This document shows positions 1-5,600 of a DNA stretch of 5,600 bases, in pieces. Source of the DNA: an uncultured Pelagibacteraceae bacterium (GTDB lineage: Bacteria; Pseudomonadota; Alphaproteobacteria; Pelagibacterales; Pelagibacteraceae); NCBI GenBank assembly GCA_902565325.1, contig CACFEM010000039.1, positions 1 through 5,600 on the forward strand, in the 5' to 3' direction. Position 1 is the first letter of the stretch, and each line of letters begins with the position of its first letter. A program made the translations under genes and the position numbers. The notes beneath the pieces are model-generated. The model was not told where the DNA came from. It was given only the letters and a program-made list of their open reading frames with translations, and searched no databases.

Positions 1-927
1 TTTTTGAAATTTTTGAATATTTTTTGTTATTTCATCTTTATTAATAAAGTCTAGAACAGAAACTACTTTTGGTTTTTTATACTTACTTATCAAAGATGTT
101 TGCAAAGATGAGTCTATGCCGCCACTAAAAATATTACCAAATTTATGTTTTGATATCATCATCTTTGCATTATAATTTAAAATTTTATAGAGTTGGTATT
201 TGACTTCATGTTCACTTTTTTCATTTAAATCTAAGTATGTTTTTTTATTTATCCAGTTAATAGGGTTATCAAAGAATTTACTTTTAAGTTTATGATTTTT
301 TAAATCAAATTCATAAATTTTACCTGGTTCCGTAATTTGAATATTTTTAAAAAATGTTTTTTTATAAAATATATAATGCCTTGTATTGAAATAATCTTTT
401 ATACTATCTAAATTAAGGTCATTTTTTGAAAGATAGTTAGTAATTGGTTTTATTGAAGAAGAAATTATAAAATTTCCATTTTTATTATAAAAAAATAGTT
501 TTTTTTCTCCCTGTGGGTCACAATAGAAATGAATTTTATTTTTTTTTTTGTCAAATATAACAATAGCAAACATTCCAAAAAAATTGTTTACAAATTTAGT
601 TTTGTTATATTTTTCTATTAATTTTAAGATTAATTGAGTGTCATTTTTTACTTTTAAATTTTCCTTAATACAAATTTCTTTCCAATTAAAAATTTCACCA
701 TTGTAAGATATGAATAAACTTTTTTGCTTATTACAATTGAGCTCTTTTGATTTGTTTTTAAAATTTCCAGAAATACTTAAAACAGAATTAGCAATATACA
801 TTTTCTCTTTATTAAAAAATTTCTGTAAAAAATAATCAGGACCTCTGGATTTGATTAAATTACTTGAACTTTCGCAGTTTGATTTATTTAATGTTTTTTC
901 TGATTTTACTAAAAAAATTCCACACAT
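1..927 (-). CDS. asnB: Asparagine synthase (glutamine-hydrolysing) family protein, C-terminus beyond the window
   Basis: The visible 309 codons begin at ATG 927 and stay open to base 1, so the C-terminal part is missing. The N-terminal class-II glutaminase (GATase_7) domain starts MCGIF, leaving Cys2 as the nucleophile after Met removal. It keeps RGPD (28-31), YNGEIFN (75-81) and the substrate-pocket Asp96. SGGIDSS (268-274) is the PP-loop ATP-pyrophosphatase motif that starts the synthetase domain (124 down to 106 on the plus strand). Family members move ammonia from glutamine to an adenylated carboxylate in the cytosol. Here the target may be a sugar acid rather than aspartate; this is inferred only from the nonulosonate genes alongside. 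The glutaminase domain is degenerate: the HERLSI-type motif reads ANSVLSI, with Val49 where the glutamine-binding Arg lies, and the usual RDxxGxKPLYY reads CDPQGEKKLFFY. The start lies 3 nt after the preceding stop, so the gene is probably co-transcribed with neuA. No Shine-Dalgarno is visible. The family is certain; the exact reaction is not, and the symbol is family-level only. Confidence 0.88.
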   Translation of the reverse strand, partial: MCGIFLVKSEKTLNKSNCESSSNLIKSRGPDYFLQKFFNKEKMYIANSVLSISGNFKNKSKELNCNKQKSLFISYNGEIFNWKEICIKENLKVKNDTQLILKLIEKYNKTKFVNNFFGMFAIVIFDKKKNKIHFYCDPQGEKKLFFYNKNGNFIISSSIKPITNYLSKNDLNLDSIKDYFNTRHYIFYKKTFFKNIQITEPGKIYEFDLKNHKLKSKFFDNPINWINKKTYLDLNEKSEHEVKYQLYKILNYNAKMMISKHKFGNIFSGGIDSSLQTSLISKYKKPKVVSVLDFINKDEITKNIQKFQK

Positions 928-930
928 AAA

Positions 931-2310
931 TTATTTTATTAATATTGAATTAACAGCTTCAAGTAATGCCTGTTTGTATTCGATTGCATCATTTAAATAA
1001 TAATTTCTATGCAAATCTACTTTATTTAATGTCGTATAATTAATTTCAAGGTCTTTGAGTTCTTGTAATTGATTTTCTATTTCATCAAGATCTCTATTTA
1101 TCCTCAATGTTGGGAATTTTTCTAAATCGTGCAGATGGAGATTATATTTTAAAAAATTTTTAAAATTAAAAAAATTATTTCCATCATAACCTAAAACTAT
1201 TGTTTTTTTATGAAATATCATTGCTTCAATTATCATGGAGGTAGGTGCAGCAACTATTATTTGTGCATTGTTGATAAGAGATGGATAGTAATCTAAATCC
1301 GCAGTATATTTGTTATTAAGTACTTGGTAACTTGTGCTTACCTGAGGGTCAACGATAACATTTTTAAATAATTTTACATTTATAAAGTTAGTATCTTTTC
1401 TATTGGGATGTGGTCTATAAATAATTTTATTATCAGAAAAATTTTTATTATTTGAAACTATTTCATCCAATTTTTTTAGAGTATCGTAAATTTTATGATT
1501 GATGAAATTTTCTAAGACCAATATGTATTTAAAATCAAACATAGAGATATTTTTATTCTTATTTGACAAATATCCTTCAAATCTTGCACATCCTAAAATA
1601 AATATATTTTTTGGATCAAAATTATTTATTTTTTTTGCATGTTGAAAGCTCTGTTCTCCCCAAACTCCAATATAATCTTCTTGGGGTTGCACAAAACTCC
1701 TACTGGAAGCATTATCCCAATTATCACATATTTTAAATGTTTTAATATTTTTTTTTTGTGAAATTAAAACAAGTTCTAAATTCATTACCTTGTTTCCATT
1801 AGCAGGAAAAATGATTAATTCAGGTTTTAAATCATCTATAGTTTTTTCTATAAATGAATTTATTTTATTTTTGTTAATAAATTTTTGAGTAATTCTCTTT
1901 TCATTACCAAAAAATTTAAAAAATAAATATTCAAAGTATTTAAAAATTTTAACTGTTATTCTTTTTGGAAAAAAGTAAAAAGTTAAAAATAGGTTTTCTC
2001 TATCTCTCGTTAATCTATTTTGCACATAGACACCTTTATTTAACATTTTAAATGAAGTAGATTTTTTTTCATTAATATACGACACTTGAATATTTAGCTT
2101 GTTAAATTTTGAAATTTTTTCATCATTGTAATAAAAAAAACCCTTAAAGCTTTTTATTTTTTTTAATTCTTCTTTTTGATCATTAGAGATTCTTTCGTCA
2201 GCAATAAAATATAGTTCATATTTTTCTTTCAATAAGTTAAGAGCTGAGGTATTGATAAAATTCCTAATATACTGATTTTCACATAAAGAAATTAATATTT
2301 TTTTTTTCAT
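931..2310 (-). CDS. GT-B-fold glycosyltransferase-like protein, candidate nonulosonate or surface-polysaccharide transferase
   Basis: This complete 459-aa cytosolic protein has no signal peptide and no clear membrane segment. I do not recognise it as a named family. Its build resembles GT-B-type surface polysaccharide enzymes of the CDP-glycerol glycerophosphotransferase or capsule-transferase kind. The N-terminal half has alternating hydrophobic strands (KPELIIFPANGN, 162-173) and DNWDN (196-200). VWGEQS (216-221) and ILGCARFEGY (238-247) follow at the domain junction. The C-terminal half has IIYRPHP (296-302) and VAAPTSMIIEA (353-363), the Ser/Thr-plus-Glu segment that contacts the nucleotide donor in related GT-B enzymes. 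The start ATG overlaps the neuA stop in ATGA, which implies translational coupling, so transfer of the CMP-sugar made by NeuA is an attractive role. That role is inferred from context. Codons 2-4 form part of a 10-A run. The asparagine-synthase-like gene follows after 3 nt. The gene is certain, a glycosyltransferase-like fold is likely, and the donor and acceptor are unknown. Confidence 0.8.
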   Translation of the reverse strand: MKKKILISLCENQYIRNFINTSALNLLKEKYELYFIADERISNDQKEELKKIKSFKGFFYYNDEKISKFNKLNIQVSYINEKKSTSFKMLNKGVYVQNRLTRDRENLFLTFYFFPKRITVKIFKYFEYLFFKFFGNEKRITQKFINKNKINSFIEKTIDDLKPELIIFPANGNKVMNLELVLISQKKNIKTFKICDNWDNASSRSFVQPQEDYIGVWGEQSFQHAKKINNFDPKNIFILGCARFEGYLSNKNKNISMFDFKYILVLENFINHKIYDTLKKLDEIVSNNKNFSDNKIIYRPHPNRKDTNFINVKLFKNVIVDPQVSTSYQVLNNKYTADLDYYPSLINNAQIIVAAPTSMIIEAMIFHKKTIVLGYDGNNFFNFKNFLKYNLHLHDLEKFPTLRINRDLDEIENQLQELKDLEINYTTLNKVDLHRNYYLNDAIEYKQALLEAVNSILIK

Positions 2311-3035
2311 TTCATTTTAAATTTTTTAATTAAAAAATTTGCAAATTCGAAGTCAATTTTGTCATCTATATCTATATTTCTGTTTTTATCTACAATTACA
2401 AATTTTACCTTTTTCCCTGTCATAGTATTTTTATTTAAAAGTTTTGGGTCAAATATAATTACATTTGCTCTGAAATATGCTTTGGTAAAAATTTGTCTTG
2501 GTAAACCAGATGCGCTTTCACCTTTATTATCAAAATAACCAACTAACGAAGCATTTTTTTTATTTCCTACTATTTTTAATGCCTTCATAGGATGTTGTTT
2601 TGCTTCTGAAACAATAACAACAGAATTACATTTTGTTTTTAAAAATAATTTAATTCCTTTTTCTATATCATTATTTCTTTGCAAAGGTGAAGTTGCTAAT
2701 AAGCGTACGATAATATCAGGTTTATAATTTTCTTTATCTTTTAAATATTTTACAGCATGCTTTACATATTCTATTTCATTAGAAAATTTATTTGAAATTG
2801 ATCTTGGTCTTTTGAAAGGTGTTTCTGCACCATATTTTCTTGCAATTTTTTGATATTTGAGACTGTCAGTTGATACAATTATTCTATCTATAGATTTTAC
2901 CTTTTTGGCAGTTTCAATGATCCATGCCATTAATGGTTTGTTTGATAGTTTCAAAATATTTTTATTTTTTAAACCCGAGGAGCCAGATCTTACACCTATT
3001 AAAGCAATAATTTTTTTTCTTTGCTTTTTTTTCAT
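2307..3035 (-). CDS. neuA: CMP-N-acylneuraminate (nonulosonate) cytidylyltransferase
   Basis: This 242-aa protein has the full length of a single-domain CMP-sialic acid synthetase (cytidylyltransferase family PF02348). It transfers CMP from CTP to the anomeric hydroxyl of a nonulosonic acid, giving the CMP-sugar used by transferases. Visible motifs are the CTP-binding loop IGVRSGSSGLKNKN (13-26), VSTDS (54-58), the segment around RPRSIS (77-82), LLATSPLQ (112-119), RQ (180-181) and the metal-binding IDIDDKIDF near the C-terminus (221-229). One oddity is Ser20 in the loop where most relatives have Lys (GSKG type). The motifs look more like NeuA/LegF than PseF, but the actual substrate (Neu5Ac, legionaminate or pseudaminate) cannot be read from the sequence. 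It is the first gene of the leftward block, starts 38 bp from the divergent neuB, and its stop TGA overlaps the next start. No Shine-Dalgarno precedes the ATG. Two further Lys-rich codons follow the start, and the beginning of the domain confirms this ATG. Confidence 0.93.
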   Translation of the reverse strand: MKKKQRKKIIALIGVRSGSSGLKNKNILKLSNKPLMAWIIETAKKVKSIDRIIVSTDSLKYQKIARKYGAETPFKRPRSISNKFSNEIEYVKHAVKYLKDKENYKPDIIVRLLATSPLQRNNDIEKGIKLFLKTKCNSVVIVSEAKQHPMKALKIVGNKKNASLVGYFDNKGESASGLPRQIFTKAYFRANVIIFDPKLLNKNTMTGKKVKFVIVDKNRNIDIDDKIDFEFANFLIKKFKMK

Positions 3036-3073
3036 TATGAATTTAATTCGATTTGTATATATACTAATCTAAA
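3036..3073. promoter_or_regulatory. Divergent promoter region between neuA and neuB
   Basis: The whole gap between the two gene blocks is 38 bp, so both promoters must lie in or around it. It contains GTATATATAC (3055-3064), a perfect 10-bp palindrome that offers a TATA-like -10 on each strand. Rightward, TATACT at 3060-3065 would place the transcript start around 3071-3073, directly at the neuB ATG (3074), so that message may be leaderless. No good -35 is seen for it. Leftward, TATACA (plus-strand 3054-3059) has TTGTCA (plus-strand 3075-3080, inside neuB codons 1-3) 15 bp upstream and would leave a leader of about 11 nt. The match is by eye only, and AT-rich DNA gives such boxes by chance. 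That a promoter lies here is likely from the gene layout; the exact boxes are tentative. Confidence 0.5.
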
Positions 3074-4126
3074 ATGACAATTAAGAAAAAACTAAAAATT
3101 GGAAAAAGAATTATTGATAATAAAAATCCATTTATAATTGCTGAAATAGGTCATAACCATCAAGGTAGTACAAAAAAAGCAAAAGAATTAATCTTGGCAG
3201 CAAAAAAAGCAGGAGCCTCAGCAGTTAAATTTCAAAAAAGAAACAACAAAACATTATTTACAAAAAAATTTTATGATAGTCCTTACGAAAATCCGAATAG
3301 TTTTGCAAAAACTTATGGAAAACATCGTGATTTTTTGGAATTGAGCAAAAATCAGTATAAAGAACTTATTAAATTTGCAAATAAAATAAATATAGAAATA
3401 TTTGCAACACCATTTGACTTAGAGAGTGTTAGCTTTTTGGAAAGCTTAAATGTAAATTGCTATAAGATAGCATCTGCAGATCTTAATAACACTATACTTC
3501 AAAAAGAAGTTGCTAAAACAAAAAAACCAATCTTTTTAAGCACAGGAGGTGGAACATTGAAAGATGTAAAAAGAGCGGTTAAAAATATTATGAGTATAAA
3601 TAAAAAACTATCAGTCCTTCACTGTACAGCATCGTATCCATGCGATATCAAGGACATGAATTTAAATGTTATCTCGACTTATTTAAAAGAATTTCCATCG
3701 AATATCATAGGACTCTCAGATCATGAAAATGGTATAGATGCAGCAACTATAGCATACATGTTAGGAGCAAGAGTATTCGAAAAACATTTTACACTTAATA
3801 GAGGTAACAAAGGCACTGATAACGCTTTTTCATTAGAACCCCAAGGTCTTGAAAGATTTATAAGAAATATTAAAAGAGTTCCATTAATGCTTGGAAGCAA
3901 AAGAAAAAAAGTACTTGAGTCTGAAAAAGAACCAATTCGAAAAATGTCCAAATCGATTGTTGCAAAAAATATAATTAAAAAAAATCAAAAAATACTTATC
4001 TCTAATTTAACAATTAAATCTCCAGGTGGAGGACTTTTTCCTTATGAAATGGATAAATTAATTGGAAAAAAAGCAAAAAAAATAATTTATGCTGATGAAA
4101 ACATTTTATTAAAAGATGTAAAATAA
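3074..4126 (+). CDS. neuB: N-acetylneuraminate synthase family protein (NeuB type, TIM barrel plus SAF domain)
   Basis: This 350-aa protein matches the normal length of sialic acid synthases, which condense phosphoenolpyruvate with an N-acetyl-hexosamine (ManNAc or a 6-deoxy-diamino analogue) to give a nine-carbon nonulosonic acid. The NeuB TIM barrel covers about residues 18-275: AEIGHNHQGS (23-32), VKFQKR (51-56), ATPFD (111-115), KIASAD (131-136), STGGG (156-160), LHCTASYP (182-189), GLSDH (213-217) and EKHFTL (236-241). His217 and His238 match the two Mn-binding histidines of neisserial NeuB. A C-terminal SAF (antifreeze-like) domain covers about 290-350. The odd point is that the SAF motif usually read KRPG is KSPG here (315-318), so the Arg contacting the substrate N-acetyl group in neisserial NeuB is Ser316. 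It is the first gene of the rightward block, 50 bp before pseI, its distant paralogue. The start is the only ATG giving normal length, and no Shine-Dalgarno is present. The family is certain; whether the product is Neu5Ac, legionaminate or another acid is open. Confidence 0.93.
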   Translation: MTIKKKLKIGKRIIDNKNPFIIAEIGHNHQGSTKKAKELILAAKKAGASAVKFQKRNNKTLFTKKFYDSPYENPNSFAKTYGKHRDFLELSKNQYKELIKFANKINIEIFATPFDLESVSFLESLNVNCYKIASADLNNTILQKEVAKTKKPIFLSTGGGTLKDVKRAVKNIMSINKKLSVLHCTASYPCDIKDMNLNVISTYLKEFPSNIIGLSDHENGIDAATIAYMLGARVFEKHFTLNRGNKGTDNAFSLEPQGLERFIRNIKRVPLMLGSKRKKVLESEKEPIRKMSKSIVAKNIIKKNQKILISNLTIKSPGGGLFPYEMDKLIGKKAKKIIYADENILLKDVK

Positions 4127-4176
4127 TAACTAAATTATATTTTAAGTATCTTTTAAATTAAAAATAAAATTAATAA

Positions 4177-5208
4177 ATGAAATACAAAACTCCTTTTTTG
4201 GTTGCAGAAATTTCAGCAAATCATAATGGAAAATTAAAAAATGCTCTTAATTTAATTAAAGAAGCAAAATTATATGGAGCTGACGCTGTAAAACTACAAA
4301 CATACAAACCCTCAACCATGACCGTCAATTCAAAGAACAAACAATTTGTTATTAAAAAGGGACTTTGGAAGAATTATAATCTATGGCAACTTTATGAAAA
4401 AGCCCAAACACCGTATAAGTGGCATAAAAGATTATTTCAATATGCAAAAAAATTAAAAATAAAAATATTTAGCACACCGTTTGATGAAGAAGCAGTTGAT
4501 TTTTTAGAAAAATTAAATTGTCCAATTTATAAAGTTGCCTCTTTTGAAATGAATGATTTGTCTTTGATTAAAAGAATAGCCAAAACAAAAAAACCTATAA
4601 TAATTTCAACAGGCATGGCTTCAATTAACGAAATAGAAAAAGCCTTTAAAACAGCAAAAAAATATGGGTCAACCGACATTACCTTGCTTTACTGTGTAAG
4701 CAATTATCCATCTAATATTGAAGATTTTAACTTAAACAATATCAAAATATTAAAAAAAAAGTTTAATTGTAGAATTGGTTTGTCAGATCATTCTAATAAC
4801 AATATCGTAGCAATCTCATCAGTAGTCTTGGGTGCTGAAATAATTGAAAAACATATTGCTCTTAAAAATCAAAAAAAAGGTCTTGATCTAGATTTTTCAA
4901 TCAAAGGTGAGCAAATCACAGAATTTAAAAAGGATTTGGTAAATGCATACAAACTTAAGGGAAAGGATTTTTTTTATAGATCAAAAAAAGAAAATCAAAG
5001 TAAATTGTTAAGAAGATCAGTTTTTGCTGTTAAAAATATTCAAAAAGGTGAAAAGTTTACAACAGAAAACATAAAAAAATTAAGACCAGCGCTTGGTTTA
5101 GATTTAAGTTACTATGATAAATTGTTAAACAAAAAATCGCCTCAATCTATTTCGAAAAATTCATCTTTAACTAATAATATCTTGAAAAAATTAAAAATAA
5201 GAAAATAA
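4177..5208 (+). CDS. pseI: Pseudaminic acid synthase
   Basis: This 343-aa protein is a NeuB-family synthase of the PseI subfamily. It condenses PEP with 2,4-diacetamido-2,4,6-trideoxy-L-altrose to make pseudaminic acid. The N-terminus VAEISANHNGKL (9-20), VKLQTYKPSTMT (38-49) and the stretch LWKNYNLWQLYEKAQTPYKWH (63-83, shown by its key LW, NLW, LYEKAQTP and WH) are characteristic of PseI rather than NeuB. The barrel continues with STPFDE (99-104), KVASFE (119-124), STGMAS (144-149), GLSDH (201-205) and IEKH (223-226); His205 and His226 are the expected metal ligands. The SAF domain (about 277-335) keeps RRS (279-281) and RP (303-304). It lies 50 bp after neuB on the same strand, and the spacer holds no clear terminator, so it is probably in the same operon. 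The ABC transporter starts 5 nt after its stop. No Shine-Dalgarno is seen. The other Pse enzymes (PseB, PseC, PseH, PseG) would have to lie outside the window. Confidence 0.93.
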   Translation: MKYKTPFLVAEISANHNGKLKNALNLIKEAKLYGADAVKLQTYKPSTMTVNSKNKQFVIKKGLWKNYNLWQLYEKAQTPYKWHKRLFQYAKKLKIKIFSTPFDEEAVDFLEKLNCPIYKVASFEMNDLSLIKRIAKTKKPIIISTGMASINEIEKAFKTAKKYGSTDITLLYCVSNYPSNIEDFNLNNIKILKKKFNCRIGLSDHSNNNIVAISSVVLGAEIIEKHIALKNQKKGLDLDFSIKGEQITEFKKDLVNAYKLKGKDFFYRSKKENQSKLLRRSVFAVKNIQKGEKFTTENIKKLRPALGLDLSYYDKLLNKKSPQSISKNSSLTNNILKKLKIRK

Positions 5209-5213
5209 TTTGA

Positions 5214-5600
5214 ATGAATAAATTCTATCAAACAATATTGGATTTTTTTCAAATACAGAAATTTTTTAAAACAAGTAAAATTTATTTAATTTTTTTTTTA
5301 TTTACTGTATGTACTTTGTTGGAGTCTTTAAATATTGCTTTAATTTTACCAGTTATAAGTATTCTGTTTAGTGACAGTATAGGGGAAAAAAATTTACAAT
5401 TTTTAGAATTTTTAAATATAGAGATTTTAGACTACAGTCAAGATTTTGTATACACAATTTCAATATTAATTGTTTTACTCTTTTTTATAAAGTTGATTTT
5501 ATTATTAATATCCACAAAACTTCAAACGAATTTTTTTTCTATGATGAGATATAAAATTTCTAGTTATTTTTTTAATTTTTATATTTCAAAACCATATATT
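5214..5600 (+). CDS. ABC transporter membrane domain, PglK/MsbA-like, N-terminal fragment (continues beyond the window)
   Basis: The frame opens at ATG 5214, 5 nt after the pseI stop, and stays open to base 5600, giving 129 residues. The fragment has two strongly hydrophobic segments, about residues 23-52 and 79-100. LLESLNIALILPVIS (35-49) resembles the first helix of PglK-type exporters, where a Glu lies in the same position before a hydrophobic stretch ending in Pro. After the second helix a basic-aromatic loop (MMRYKISSYFFNFYISKPY, 110-128) matches the usual coupling-helix approach of type IV ABC exporters (ABC_membrane, PF00664). The ATP-binding domain would follow beyond the window. PglK and MsbA relatives move lipid-linked oligosaccharides or lipid A across the inner membrane, so export of a nonulosonate-containing glycan is the contextual guess. 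A run of 10 T lies at 5290-5299. The gene is clear; the transported substrate is not known, and a peptide or toxin exporter cannot be excluded from the fragment alone. Confidence 0.78.
   Translation, partial: MNKFYQTILDFFQIQKFFKTSKIYLIFFLFTVCTLLESLNIALILPVISILFSDSIGEKNLQFLEFLNIEILDYSQDFVYTISILIVLLFFIKLILLLISTKLQTNFFSMMRYKISSYFFNFYISKPYI

Noticed and set aside
2298..2307. T-run near the neuA/GT-like junction considered as an intrinsic terminator.
   Set aside because: No GC-rich stem is beside it, it lies within the start of a coding frame, and it is the A-rich Lys codons of the GT-like protein read on the other strand.
2857..3072. Open frame of 71 codons on the plus strand ending just before neuB.
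   Set aside because: It lies antisense to the conserved 5' part of neuA, is hydrophobic only because it mirrors Lys-rich codons, and would leave neuA without its CTP loop.
3721..3951. Open frame of 76 codons on the minus strand inside neuB.
   Set aside because: It is antisense to the SDH...EKHFTL active-site region of neuB, whose motifs are clearly coding on the plus strand; it has no independent family signal.
4127..4176. Possible hairpin/terminator or internal promoter in the 50-bp neuB-pseI spacer (ATTTTAA...TTAAAAT type pairings, TTATATTTT).
   Set aside because: The pairings are pure A/T with no GC stem and no placed T-run, and the -10-like boxes lack a -35. This is what random DNA of this composition gives.
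3512..4595. A near-identical 17-base repeat (16 of 17 match) in neuB (3512-3528) and pseI (4579-4595), encoding AKTKKP.
   Set aside because: It encodes the same conserved barrel segment in two paralogues and is A-rich, so shared ancestry and composition explain it. It is not evidence of a functional repeat or recent gene conversion.

Overview
The window comes from a very AT-rich bacterial genome, roughly 20-27% G+C judged by eye. It uses standard stop codons, including one TGA stop, and its proteins are rich in Lys, Asn, Ile and Phe. Genes are packed tightly: 3 nt, 5 nt and 50 nt spacers and one 4-nt overlap. None of the six start codons has a visible Shine-Dalgarno sequence. This fits a streamlined marine bacterium of the SAR11/Pelagibacterales type, or another low-GC Gram-negative. 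The content fits a hypervariable surface-polysaccharide island. The taxonomic placement is an inference from style, not from a marker gene.

Layout: two gene blocks point away from each other from a 38-bp gap (3036-3073) that contains the palindrome GTATATATAC. The leftward block, in transcription order, is neuA (CMP-nonulosonate cytidylyltransferase), a 459-aa GT-B-like protein whose start overlaps the neuA stop by ATGA, and an asparagine-synthase-family protein that runs off the left edge. The rightward block is a NeuB-family synthase, a pseudaminic acid synthase (pseI), and the N-terminal membrane part of a PglK/MsbA-like ABC transporter that runs off the right edge.

Together the genes describe the late steps of making and exporting nonulosonic (sialic-acid-like) sugars. 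Two different synthases condense PEP with two presumably different amino-hexoses. NeuA activates a product with CTP. The GT-B-like protein is a candidate transferase, and the ABC protein is a candidate flippase for the finished glycan. The asparagine-synthase-like protein may amidate a sugar carboxylate, but its glutaminase domain has lost residues normally needed to bind glutamine. The early precursor enzymes (PseB/C/H/G-like or NeuC-like) and any second cytidylyltransferase are not in the window.

I found no RNA genes, mobile elements, CRISPR arrays or convincing terminators. No stretch longer than 50 bp lacks a gene.
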